Source of the DNA: Fumia sp045121595
GTDB taxonomy: Bacteria; Bacillota; Clostridia; Oscillospirales; Ruminococcaceae
Assembly: GCA_045121595.1 (NCBI GenBank)
Contig: JBGVGI010000027.1
Coordinates: 1 to 64,000, forward strand
Reading direction: 5' to 3'
DNA: 64,000 bases
A program made the position numbers and the translations under genes. Positions within the stretch are counted from its first letter, which is position 1, and every line of letters begins with the position of its first letter. Positions 7,171 through 14,579 of this stretch are shown here, in pieces. The notes under the pieces are model-generated. The model did no database searches and had not been told where the DNA came from. It worked only from the letters and a program-made list of their open reading frames with translations.

Positions 7171-7641
7171 TCATTCCTTAAACAGATACTTCAACGGATT
7201 ATTTTCAATATATTCCCATATTTCATCGTAATCTTTCTTATTTCGTATTCCGTGATCGTAAAAGGATTTCTGCCATACCGATTTACCGATTTGTTTTGTT
7301 ATTGACCCCTTAAATTGCTTGATTACCCGTGATAATGTAGGGGCGAACTGTGTTCGCCCGTTTTCATCAGATTCGATACGTAAAATCAAATGAATATGAT
7401 CAGGCATAATGCAATATTTATCAACAATGACATTATTATAAACAAATTTAATTTTTGAAATTTCTCTGTCTACGATCAGTCCCACTTCAGATAGCGGTAG
7501 ATTTTCGGGCGAACACAGTTCGCCCCTACATTCAGACCAAAAAACTTTACGTCTGTTTGCGGTGCAGATAGTAACAAAATATGCACCTGTACTGTAATCG
7601 TAATCTTTAAGACGATTACTTTTTCTTCTCGGTAATTCCAT
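7171..7641 (-). CDS. REP-associated tyrosine transposase (RAYT), copy B
   Basis: Protein of 156 residues, clearly paralogous to 3077-3544: same HUH block MPDHIHLIL, same SVWQKSFYDH and YIENNP ending, and the same two embedded palindromes coding for RGELCSPE and NGRTQFAP. The two genes are in inverted orientation with about 3.6 kb between them. Start placed at the ATG at 7641, which is preceded by GGTGA; an upstream TTG at 7653 has no site. It sits just beyond the argF terminator with no promoter of its own that I can see. No flanking inverted repeats recognised. Confidence 0.87.
   Translation of the reverse strand: MELPRRKSNRLKDYDYSTGAYFVTICTANRRKVFWSECRGELCSPENLPLSEVGLIVDREISKIKFVYNNVIVDKYCIMPDHIHLILRIESDENGRTQFAPTLSRVIKQFKGSITKQIGKSVWQKSFYDHGIRNKKDYDEIWEYIENNPLKYLFKE
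7336..7360 (+). repeat. REP-like palindrome inside RAYT copy B
   Basis: 25-mer identical to 3194-3218; stem arms 7341-7348 and 7352-7359, TGT loop. Confidence 0.85.
7506..7530 (-). repeat. REP-like palindrome inside RAYT copy B (inverted partner)
   Basis: 25-mer identical to 3364-3388; stem arms 7507-7514 and 7518-7525, ACA loop, CTACA tail. All four copies in the window are identical although the surrounding genes have diverged. Confidence 0.85.
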
Positions 7642-7660
7642 TTTATTCACCAAATCAAAA

Positions 7661-7682
7661 ACGGCAGGGATTTCCCTGCCGT
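7661..7682 (-). terminator. Terminator of the argGHF operon
   Basis: Perfect 10-base stem (ACGGCAGGGA with TCCCTGCCGT), two-base loop, followed on the minus strand by TTTTTGATTT, directly after the argF stop codon. Confidence 0.9.
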
Positions 7683-7686
7683 AATT

Positions 7687-8595
7687 TTATTTCTTCATCA
7701 ATTTAACCATAACCGCTTTTTGTGCATGGAGACGGTTTTCTGCCTCGTCGAAGATTTCGTTTGCGTGTTCTTCAAAAACTTTCGCAGTGATTTCTTCTTC
7801 TCTGTGTGCAGGTAAGCAATGAAGCACCATAGCACCCTTATTTGCAACCGCCATAACGCTATCGTTAATCTGGTATCCTTCAAATGCAAGTCGTCTTTGT
7901 GCAGCTTCCTCTTCCTGACCCATAGACGCCCATACGTCGGTTGTTACAACGTCAGCGCCTTCTGCCATTTTAAGAATGTCGGCAGACATTTCAAAATTAT
8001 CTCCGTATTTTTTCGCAAATTCAAGGACGAAAGGATCGGGTCTGTAGTTATCGGGACAAGCGATTGAAACCTTCATACCAACTGTAAGGCCACCAACAAT
8101 CAAAGAGTTTGCCATATTGTTTCCGTCACCGATGTAGCAGAGTTTAAGTCCCTCGAGAGTACCTTTATGCTCTCTTATCGTCATAAGGTCAGCAAGAATC
8201 TGACAGGGGTGACAGTAGTCGGTAAGTCCGTTGATAATCGGGATAGAGCCGTATTCAGCTAAATCCTCAACTTCTTTTTGTGCAAAGGTACGAATCATAA
8301 TGCCGTCAAGGTAACGGGAAAGTACCCTTGCAGTATCTTCAACGGGTTCGCCTCTGCCTATCTGCAAGTCACGGGAGGACAAAAACATTGCCTGACCGCC
8401 AAGCTGATACATACCCGTTTCAAAAGAAACTCTCGTACGTGTTGAGGATTTCTGGAAAATCATACCGAGTGTCATACCCTCAAGATGTTTATGGGGGATG
8501 CCGTTTTTCTGTTCATATTTGAGTTTATCAGCCAAATCAAGAATATCAATAATTTCTTCTTTAGTAAGGTCGCTTAACTTTAAAAGATGTTTCAT
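7687..8595 (-). CDS. argF: Ornithine carbamoyltransferase
   Basis: Transfers the carbamoyl group of carbamoyl phosphate to ornithine, giving citrulline, in arginine synthesis. 302 residues, normal length. Carbamoyl-phosphate loop STRTRVSFE at residues 51-59, ornithine/carbamoyl block HPCQILADL near 130, and HCLPAHREEE near 262 with the catalytic cysteine. Last gene of the argG-argH-argF operon, three bases after argH. In some anaerobes the enzyme runs catabolically, but clustering with argG and argH supports biosynthesis. GGAGG ribosome site before the ATG. Cytoplasmic. Confidence 0.95.
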   Translation of the reverse strand: MKHLLKLSDLTKEEIIDILDLADKLKYEQKNGIPHKHLEGMTLGMIFQKSSTRTRVSFETGMYQLGGQAMFLSSRDLQIGRGEPVEDTARVLSRYLDGIMIRTFAQKEVEDLAEYGSIPIINGLTDYCHPCQILADLMTIREHKGTLEGLKLCYIGDGNNMANSLIVGGLTVGMKVSIACPDNYRPDPFVLEFAKKYGDNFEMSADILKMAEGADVVTTDVWASMGQEEEAAQRRLAFEGYQINDSVMAVANKGAMVLHCLPAHREEEITAKVFEEHANEIFDEAENRLHAQKAVMVKLMKK

Positions 8596-8597
8596 TT

Positions 8598-9974
8598 TTA
8601 TTCCTCCAGTGCTTTTTTCAAAGCGTTAATCTGTTCTTTAACTTTTTCTTTTGCGGGACCGCCGATGCAGTTACGCATAAAGGCGCAAGTTTTTAAGTTA
8701 ATTGCATCGTAAACGTCTTTTTCAAAAACGTCGCTTAATTTTTTATATTCATCAAGCGGCAAGGTTTCCATAGTACAACCGAGTTCAATACACTTGTAAA
8801 CCAGAGTGCCCGTGATTTTATACGCATCCCTGAAAGGAACGCCTTTTTTAGTGAGATAATCAGCGCAGTCAGTTGCATTGATAAAGCCTTTTGCCGCAGC
8901 CTTGTACATATTTTCGGGAAGCACCTTTGCAGTTTTAAGCATAGGCTCAAAGGTTACAAGACAAAGCTTAACTGTGTCAACTGCATCGAAAATAGCTTCC
9001 TTATCTTCCTGCATATCCTTGTTATAAGCAAGAGGCAAGGATTTCATCATCGAAAGAAGTGTTAAAAGGTCGCCATAAACACGTCCCGTTTTACCTCTTA
9101 CAAGCTCTGCAACGTCAGGATTTTTCTTCTGTGGCATAATGCTTGAGCCCGTTGCGAAAGCATCATCAAGTTCGATAAACTTAAATTCCCAGGAGCACCA
9201 GAGAATGATTTCTTCGGAAAAACGCGAAAGATGCATCATAATAGTAGCAATTGCAGAGGCAAGTTCGATACAGAAATCTCTGTCGGAAACCCCGTCAAGG
9301 CTATTGAGCATCGGACCGTCAAACCCTAAGAGCGAAGCCGTCATTTCACGGTCGATAGGATAGGTAGTACCTGCAAGAGCACCACTTCCCAAAGGACAGT
9401 AGTTCATTCTTTTTGCGGTATCCGAAAGACGTCCCAAATCCCTTATAAACATATTCGCATACGCCATAAGATGATGTGCAAAGGTAATCGGCTGTGCTCT
9501 TTGCAAATGAGTGTACCCGGGCATAATGGTTTCAAGGTTATCATTTGCCATATCGCAGAGAGTATCAATAAGTTTTTTAAGCAAAACCTTAATCTCTTTA
9601 ATTTCATCACGGAGATAAAGTCTTATATCAAGAGCCACCTGATCGTTTCTTGAACGTGCGGTGTGAAGGCGTTTACCCGCATCACCGATACGTTTTGTAA
9701 GCTCTGCTTCAACAAACATATGGATATCTTCTGCTTCCATATCAAACTGCAACTTGCCGTTTTGCAAATCTTCCAAAATTAAATTAAGCCCTTCGATAAT
9801 CTTATCCGCATCTTCTTTGGGGATAATTCCCTGTTTGCCTAACATCGTAGCATGGGCAACAGAGCCTATAATATCGTGCTTAAACATTCTTCCGTCAAAA
9901 GCAATGGAAGAATTGAAATCATTTACCTTACTGTCCGCTTCCTTCTGAAAACGTCCTGCCCACATTTTGCCCAT
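8598..9974 (-). CDS. argH: Argininosuccinate lyase
   Basis: Cleaves argininosuccinate to arginine and fumarate, the last step of arginine synthesis. 458 residues, normal length. Typical N terminus MWAGRF, TARSRNDQVALD near 110, GYTHLQRAQPITF near 155, and the fumarase/aspartase signature GSSIMPQKKNPD near 276-287. Homotetramer in known relatives. Lies between argG and argF in one transcription unit; the 55-base argG-argH gap contains a hairpin at 10003-10022. ATG start with AAAGGA upstream. Confidence 0.96.
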   Translation of the reverse strand: MGKMWAGRFQKEADSKVNDFNSSIAFDGRMFKHDIIGSVAHATMLGKQGIIPKEDADKIIEGLNLILEDLQNGKLQFDMEAEDIHMFVEAELTKRIGDAGKRLHTARSRNDQVALDIRLYLRDEIKEIKVLLKKLIDTLCDMANDNLETIMPGYTHLQRAQPITFAHHLMAYANMFIRDLGRLSDTAKRMNYCPLGSGALAGTTYPIDREMTASLLGFDGPMLNSLDGVSDRDFCIELASAIATIMMHLSRFSEEIILWCSWEFKFIELDDAFATGSSIMPQKKNPDVAELVRGKTGRVYGDLLTLLSMMKSLPLAYNKDMQEDKEAIFDAVDTVKLCLVTFEPMLKTAKVLPENMYKAAAKGFINATDCADYLTKKGVPFRDAYKITGTLVYKCIELGCTMETLPLDEYKKLSDVFEKDVYDAINLKTCAFMRNCIGGPAKEKVKEQINALKKALEE

Positions 9975-10002
9975 AGTTAAAATCCTTTCAGTAACTAAAT
10001 GT

Positions 10003-10022
10003 GGGTAGGGTTTCCCCTACCC
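10003..10022 (-). other. Hairpin in the argG-argH gap
   Basis: Perfect 8-base stem GGGTAGGG/CCCTACCC with a four-base loop. No T run follows on the minus strand, so it is more likely an RNA-processing or stability element than a terminator. Confidence 0.45.
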
Positions 10023-10029
10023 GCAAAAA

Positions 10030-11256
10030 TTATTTATTCTGGTTTCTCTTTTCATCGAGCATAGCTTTAACCTTGATCGGCAAACCGAAGAGGTTGATAA
10101 AGCCTGCAGAATCACGCTGATCGTATACATCGTCCTCATCGAAGGTTGCAATTTCTTCATCGTAAAGAGAGTAAGGAGAAGTTACACCTGCGTTGATGAT
10201 GTTACCTTTGTAAAGTTTGAGTTTAACTTCACCTGTAACAGTTTCCTGAGTTTTGTCAACGAAAGCAGAAAGTGCTTCACGCAAAGGAGTGTACCATAAG
10301 CCATCGTAAACGAGGTCTGCAAATTTAAGAGCAATCTGCTGTTTGTAGTGCTGAGTAGCTTTGTCAAGACAAAGTGTTTCAAGTACGTCGTGAGCGTGGT
10401 AAAGAATAGCTCCACCGGGAGTTTCGTAAACACCTCTTGATTTCATACCAACAAGACGGTTTTCAACCAAATCAGCAAGACCGACACCGTTAGCACCACC
10501 GATTTTGTTAAGAGTTTTGATTAAAGTAACACCGTCCATCTTTTCGCCGTCGAGTGCAACGGGGATACCTTTTTCAAAGCTCAACGTGATGTAAGTGGGT
10601 TTGTCGGGAGCCATTTCGGGAGATACACCCATTTCAAGGAAGCCTTCCTTGTTGTACTGAGGCTCGTTTGCGGGATCTTCAAGGTCAAGACCTTCGTGAG
10701 ATAAGTGCCAGAGGTTTTTATCTTTGGAATAGTTTGTTTCACGTGTTATTTTAAGAGGAACGTTGTGTGCTTCTGCGTAGTCGATTTCCTCGTCACGGGA
10801 TTTGATATCCCAGATTCTCCAGGGAGCGATAATCGGCATATTGGGAGCAAAAGCTTTGATAGCAAGTTCAAAACGAACCTGGTCGTTACCTTTACCTGTA
10901 CAGCCGTGGCAGATAGCATCTGCACCTTCTTTTTTAGCGATTTCAACAATTCTCTTAGCGATAGGAGGACGTGCGAAAGAAGTACCGAGAAGGTATCTGT
11001 TTTCGTAAATTGCTCCTGCTTTGATTGTGGGGAAAACGTAATCGTTTACGAATTCTTCCTGAATATCTTCGATATAAAGCTTGGAAGCACCTGTTTTGAT
11101 AGCTTTTTCTTCCAATCCGTCAAGCTCAGCGTCCTGACCTACGTTACCTGCAACGCAGATTACTTCACAACCGTAGTTTTCTTTAAGCCACGGAATGATA
11201 ATGGAAGTGTCAAGACCTCCTGAGTATGCCAATACAACTTTTTTAAATTCTGCCAT
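10030..11256 (-). CDS. argG: Argininosuccinate synthase
   Basis: Joins citrulline and aspartate with ATP to form argininosuccinate. 408 residues. N-terminal PP-loop motif AYSGGLDTS at residues 10-18 binds ATP; GCTGKGNDQVRFE near 120 and the SRGVYETPGG region near 270-280 are typical. First gene of argGHF, read from its own promoter. A 16-base palindrome lies just upstream of the -35 box and may be an operator. AAAGGAAG ribosome site before the ATG. Cytoplasmic homotetramer in known relatives. Confidence 0.96.
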   Translation of the reverse strand: MAEFKKVVLAYSGGLDTSIIIPWLKENYGCEVICVAGNVGQDAELDGLEEKAIKTGASKLYIEDIQEEFVNDYVFPTIKAGAIYENRYLLGTSFARPPIAKRIVEIAKKEGADAICHGCTGKGNDQVRFELAIKAFAPNMPIIAPWRIWDIKSRDEEIDYAEAHNVPLKITRETNYSKDKNLWHLSHEGLDLEDPANEPQYNKEGFLEMGVSPEMAPDKPTYITLSFEKGIPVALDGEKMDGVTLIKTLNKIGGANGVGLADLVENRLVGMKSRGVYETPGGAILYHAHDVLETLCLDKATQHYKQQIALKFADLVYDGLWYTPLREALSAFVDKTQETVTGEVKLKLYKGNIINAGVTSPYSLYDEEIATFDEDDVYDQRDSAGFINLFGLPIKVKAMLDEKRNQNK

Positions 11257-11294
11257 TTTAAAATCTTCCTTTCGTTATTTGTTCCGATGAACAA

Positions 11295-11324
11295 ATTATA
11301 CTAAAAAATACACTGAAAATGCAA
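11295..11324 (-). promoter_or_regulatory. Promoter of the argGHF operon
   Basis: On the minus strand TTGCAT (11319-11324), 18-base spacer, TATAAT (11295-11300), 38 bases upstream of the argG start. Confidence 0.6.
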
Positions 11325-11327
11325 GTG

Positions 11328-11343
11328 TTTTAACGCGTTAAAA
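11328..11343. promoter_or_regulatory. 16-base palindrome upstream of the argG promoter
   Basis: Perfectly symmetric TTTTAACGCGTTAAAA, ending four bases upstream of the -35 box. Position fits an operator. It does not match the ARG-box pattern I know, so the regulator is unknown. Confidence 0.4.
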
Positions 11344-11351
11344 TAAAAAAA

Positions 11352-11388
11352 ACGGCAATATTTGTATACTTATACAAATAATCACCGT
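11352..11388 (-). terminator. Terminator of glmM
   Basis: Hairpin built from ACGG/CCGT plus an inner perfect 10-base arm pair (11359-11368 with 11371-11380) separated by an internal loop; flanked by A and T runs. Lies about 70 bases past the glmM stop. Confidence 0.65.
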
Positions 11389-11454
11389 TTTTTATTGGTT
11401 TGTTGGGTATTATTTTTGTATATTATTCAAATGCAATTGCATAATATACATATT

Positions 11455-12804
11455 TTATGCATTTAAATTCCTTTTCATAACCTCGGCAATAGCCTCTGCC
11501 TTTTGATGCATAACGCTTAAATCTTCCGATTCTATCATTATTCTTATAAGCGGTTCGGTACCTGAGGGACGCACAAGCACCCTTCCGTTATCTTCAAAAA
11601 ACTTTTCAGTTTTATGAATAATATCCATTATTTCGATATCGTTAACATATTCGTATTTTTTGACGTTATCTACCTCCACGTTAACCGTCACCTGAGGCAG
11701 AACTTTCATAATTTTTGCAAGTTCGGAAAGCTTCTTACCCGTGTGCTTCATCACCGACAGAAGCTGAAGTGCCGTAATAAGTCCGTCACCCGTCGTATTA
11801 TGCTCGAGAAAAATAACGTGTCCCGAATGCTCTCCGCCCAAGTTATAACCGTCTTTGAGCATTTTTTCCAAGACGTAACGGTCACCAACCTTGGTCTTTT
11901 TAATCTTTATTCCCTTTTCCTCACCCATCTTGAAAAGCCCTAAATTACTCATAATGGTAGCAACCACTGTATCTTTAGAAAGCTTTCCCTTTTCTTTCAG
12001 GTAGTTTCCGCAGATAGCAACGATTTTATCGCCGTCAACCGTTTCTCCGTTTTCGTCAACCGCAATAAGTCTGTCGGCGTCACCGTCAAAGGCAATACCG
12101 ATATCGGCGTTTATCTCTTTGACAAGCTTTGCTACCTCTTCAATGTGTGTTGAACCGCAGTCACGGTTTATATTCGTCCCGTCAGGGTCGTTGTGGATAA
12201 CGGTACAGTCAACACCGAGTTTTCTGAGTGCTGATGGTGCCGTAACGGAAGATGCACCGTTACCGCAGTCTACCGCCGCCTTTATCCCGTCAAGTCGGGT
12301 ATCAACAGTAGTAAGGGTATAGCTTACGTAATCCTCAATAGCAGTGTCAATTCTCTGTACTGTGCCTATTCCCTCCCCACTCGGCAAGTCGGGAATATGA
12401 AGTGTACCTCTTGCAATAGCTTCAATTTTATCCTCAAGCTCATCCGAAAGCTTATAACCATTTGCGTTAAAAAGCTTAATTCCGTTGTATTCCATAGGGT
12501 TATGGGAAGCCGAAATCATTGCAGAAGCAGTCGCTTTATATTCTCTTGTGAGATAAGCCAGTGCAGGGGTCGGAATAACCCCCACCTGAATAACGTCAGC
12601 ACCAATTGCGGTAAATCCTGCCGTAAGTGCCGCTTCAATCATATCGCCCGAAATTCGCGTGTCGCGTCCGATTAAGATACGAGGACGCATATTTCCTTCA
12701 GTGAGTACAGTAGCGGCAGCCCTTCCGATTTTAAAACAAAGCTCCGCCGTAAGCTCAGTACCCGCTACACCTCTTACTCCGTCAGTTCCAAAAAGTCTTG
12801 CCAT
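11455..12804 (-). CDS. glmM: Phosphoglucosamine mutase
   Basis: Interconverts glucosamine-6-phosphate and glucosamine-1-phosphate for UDP-GlcNAc and cell-wall synthesis. 449 residues, normal length. N terminus LFGTDGVRG, active phosphoserine in ISASHNP (Ser100), metal-binding DGDADR near 240, sugar-binding GGEHSGH near 322 and phosphate-binding RPSGTEPLIR near 405. These separate it from pgcA at 14580, a relative with different motifs. AGGTGAATTT ribosome site. Single gene with its own terminator. Confidence 0.96.
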   Translation of the reverse strand: MARLFGTDGVRGVAGTELTAELCFKIGRAAATVLTEGNMRPRILIGRDTRISGDMIEAALTAGFTAIGADVIQVGVIPTPALAYLTREYKATASAMISASHNPMEYNGIKLFNANGYKLSDELEDKIEAIARGTLHIPDLPSGEGIGTVQRIDTAIEDYVSYTLTTVDTRLDGIKAAVDCGNGASSVTAPSALRKLGVDCTVIHNDPDGTNINRDCGSTHIEEVAKLVKEINADIGIAFDGDADRLIAVDENGETVDGDKIVAICGNYLKEKGKLSKDTVVATIMSNLGLFKMGEEKGIKIKKTKVGDRYVLEKMLKDGYNLGGEHSGHVIFLEHNTTGDGLITALQLLSVMKHTGKKLSELAKIMKVLPQVTVNVEVDNVKKYEYVNDIEIMDIIHKTEKFFEDNGRVLVRPSGTEPLIRIMIESEDLSVMHQKAEAIAEVMKRNLNA

Positions 12805-12947
12805 AAATTCACCTCATGATTTTTTATTAATATTTTGACCATCGTTAAAAATATTAACACAAAACAACCATTAAATCAAATGAAAATTAAAGAAAAACTA
12901 AAAATATTTAATATTTTCCACAATTTTAACATAAATTTACAGATAAA

Positions 12948-12972
12948 AAGCACATCTTTAGAAGATGTGCTT
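12948..12972 (-). terminator. Terminator of tspO
   Basis: Perfect 11-base stem with three-base loop, followed on the minus strand by TTTTTATCTG. The 12805-12947 interval contains nothing else I can support. Confidence 0.8.
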
Positions 12973-12978
12973 CAAATT

Positions 12979-13446
12979 TCAGTTAAGCAGATAAATACCA
13001 AAATTAAGATATGCCGCAAAGGTTACCCACAGAAAATAGGGGAGTAAAAGATATGCTGAAGCTTTTGAAAGCTTTTTGAAATCTAAGATTGTCACGATAA
13101 TCAAAACCCATAATAATAAAATCCAGATAAAGCTTAATAAATATCTTCCGAGGTTAAAGAAAATAATAGTCCAGAAAAAGTTCACAACAAGTTGAAGTCC
13201 GTAAACAAAAAGCGCTTTTTTCTTCTCGGTATCTCTGGGTGAAAGCGATACAAGGTAAGAAGCAACACCCATAAGAATAAAAAGCACTGTCCATACAATC
13301 GGAAAAATCCATCCGGGCGGTGACAAGGGCGGTTTATTGATACTTTCAAAGGTTTGCATACTGTCTTTTGTCAGAAATGCAGAAAGCCCTCCCACTGCAA
13401 GTGGAATTGCAAGTGCCAAAATCAGTCGTTTCCATTTAATTTTCAA
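12979..13446 (-). CDS. tspO: TspO/MBR family membrane protein
   Basis: Five-helix tryptophan-rich sensory protein; relatives bind porphyrins and related ligands. 155 residues. Family blocks: PPLSPPGWIFPIVWT near residue 40, LMGVASYLV, and FNLGRYLLSF; tryptophans and prolines are conserved. Start chosen at a TTG (13446) five bases after GAGGTGA; a GTG at 13455 lies inside that ribosome site. Single gene with its own terminator; biological role in this organism unknown. Confidence 0.85.
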   Translation of the reverse strand: MKIKWKRLILALAIPLAVGGLSAFLTKDSMQTFESINKPPLSPPGWIFPIVWTVLFILMGVASYLVSLSPRDTEKKKALFVYGLQLVVNFFWTIIFFNLGRYLLSFIWILLLWVLIIVTILDFKKLSKASAYLLLPYFLWVTFAAYLNFGIYLLN

Positions 13447-13500
13447 ACAAATCACCTCAAAATATTTTATGAGGTTTCATCGCAATTTATTCAAAACAAA

Positions 13501-13526
13501 AAGCCCTCTGTTTTCACAGAGGGCTT
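13501..13526 (-). terminator. Terminator of pfkA
   Basis: Stem AAGCCCTCTG with CAGAGGGCTT (extends by further pairs toward the loop), followed by T-rich DNA on the minus strand. Confidence 0.85.
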
Positions 13527-13539
13527 TATTAAATACGTA

Positions 13540-14499
13540 TTAGTAAGAAAGTTTTTTAGCAATATCGAAAAGATCCATATCAATAGTTTTCTTCATTGCA
13601 AGTGCTTCCTTGATATCAAGGTCGATAATCTTGGAGTCTTTAAGAGCAACAACACGGTTACCGATTCCCTTGTCAAGAAGTTCAACAGCGTGATAACCCA
13701 TCTGGCTCGGGATTACGCGGTCGCGGAGAGTGGGGTTACCACCACGCTGAATATGGCCGAGGATAGTTTCACGTGTTTCGATACCTGTTTTTGCTTCAAT
13801 TGCCTGAGCAAGTTCTTTTGAATGGCCGATACCTTCAGCAACAACAATGATAAAATGTCTTTTACCGAGTGCTCTGGAAGCTTCGATTTTAGCGATAACG
13901 TCGTCGAAATCAGCTTCAGCTTCAGGAACAAGAATAGCAGTAGCACCACAAGCAATACCGATGTTGAGTGCAATATGACCTGCGTTTCTGCCCATAACTT
14001 CAACAACACTGCATCTGTCGTGAGACAAAATTGTGTCGCTCAAGCAGTCAACGAGGCTCAAAGCAGTGTTCATAGCTGTATCATAACCTATTGTGTAGTC
14101 TGTACAAGCGATATCGTTATCAATTGTAGCAGGGATACCAACACAGGGAATACCGAGAGAAGTAAGGTCACCCGCACCTCTGAAGGAACCGTCACCACCG
14201 ATAACAACTAATCCTTCGATACCTGCTTTGATACATGTTTCTTTAGCTTTTTCAACGCCTGCCATTTCTCTGAATTCCTTACAGCGGGCTGTGTAAAGCA
14301 TTGTACCACCACGATGAATGATGTTGGAAACACTATTCATATCCATTTCAATTAAATCGCCGTTGATAAGGCCGTTATAACCTCTTACAACACCGATAAC
14401 TTTCATACCTTTTTCAAGACCTGCACGAACAACGCTTCTAATAGCGGCATTCATACCGGGAGCATCGCCACCGCTTGTCAAAATACCAATAGTTTTCAT
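13540..14499 (-). CDS. pfkA: ATP-dependent 6-phosphofructokinase
   Basis: Phosphorylates fructose-6-phosphate to fructose-1,6-bisphosphate, the committed step of glycolysis. 319 residues, the usual bacterial length. ATP-binding GILTSGGDAPGMNAAIR at residues 5-21, GGDGS near 102, TIDND with the catalytic aspartate near 127 and MGRNAGHIAL near 168. Glycine at the GGDGS position supports ATP rather than pyrophosphate use. Has its own promoter despite following pgcA. AAAGGAG ribosome site. Would serve the fructokinase product made from the 55-kb locus. Confidence 0.95.
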   Translation of the reverse strand: MKTIGILTSGGDAPGMNAAIRSVVRAGLEKGMKVIGVVRGYNGLINGDLIEMDMNSVSNIIHRGGTMLYTARCKEFREMAGVEKAKETCIKAGIEGLVVIGGDGSFRGAGDLTSLGIPCVGIPATIDNDIACTDYTIGYDTAMNTALSLVDCLSDTILSHDRCSVVEVMGRNAGHIALNIGIACGATAILVPEAEADFDDVIAKIEASRALGKRHFIIVVAEGIGHSKELAQAIEAKTGIETRETILGHIQRGGNPTLRDRVIPSQMGYHAVELLDKGIGNRVVALKDSKIIDLDIKEALAMKKTIDMDLFDIAKKLSY

Positions 14500-14533
14500 A
14501 TTATTAACTCCTTTAAAAGTTTAACTACCTTTT

Positions 14534-14561
14534 ATTTTAATACTTTTTTTAAAACTGTCAA
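14534..14561 (-). promoter_or_regulatory. Promoter of pfkA
   Basis: On the minus strand TTGACA (14556-14561), 16-base spacer, TAAAAT (14534-14539). Confidence 0.65.
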
Positions 14562-14579
14562 GAGATTTTGATAAAAAAA

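Noticed and set aside
10705..11223. Frame antisense to argG
   Set aside because: Cysteine-rich shadow of a conserved enzyme, no start signals.
13453..13475. Inverted repeat CCTCA...TGAGG overlapping the tspO ribosome site
   Set aside because: Only a five-to-six base stem in AT-rich DNA; could hide the ribosome site but is too weak to call a riboregulator.
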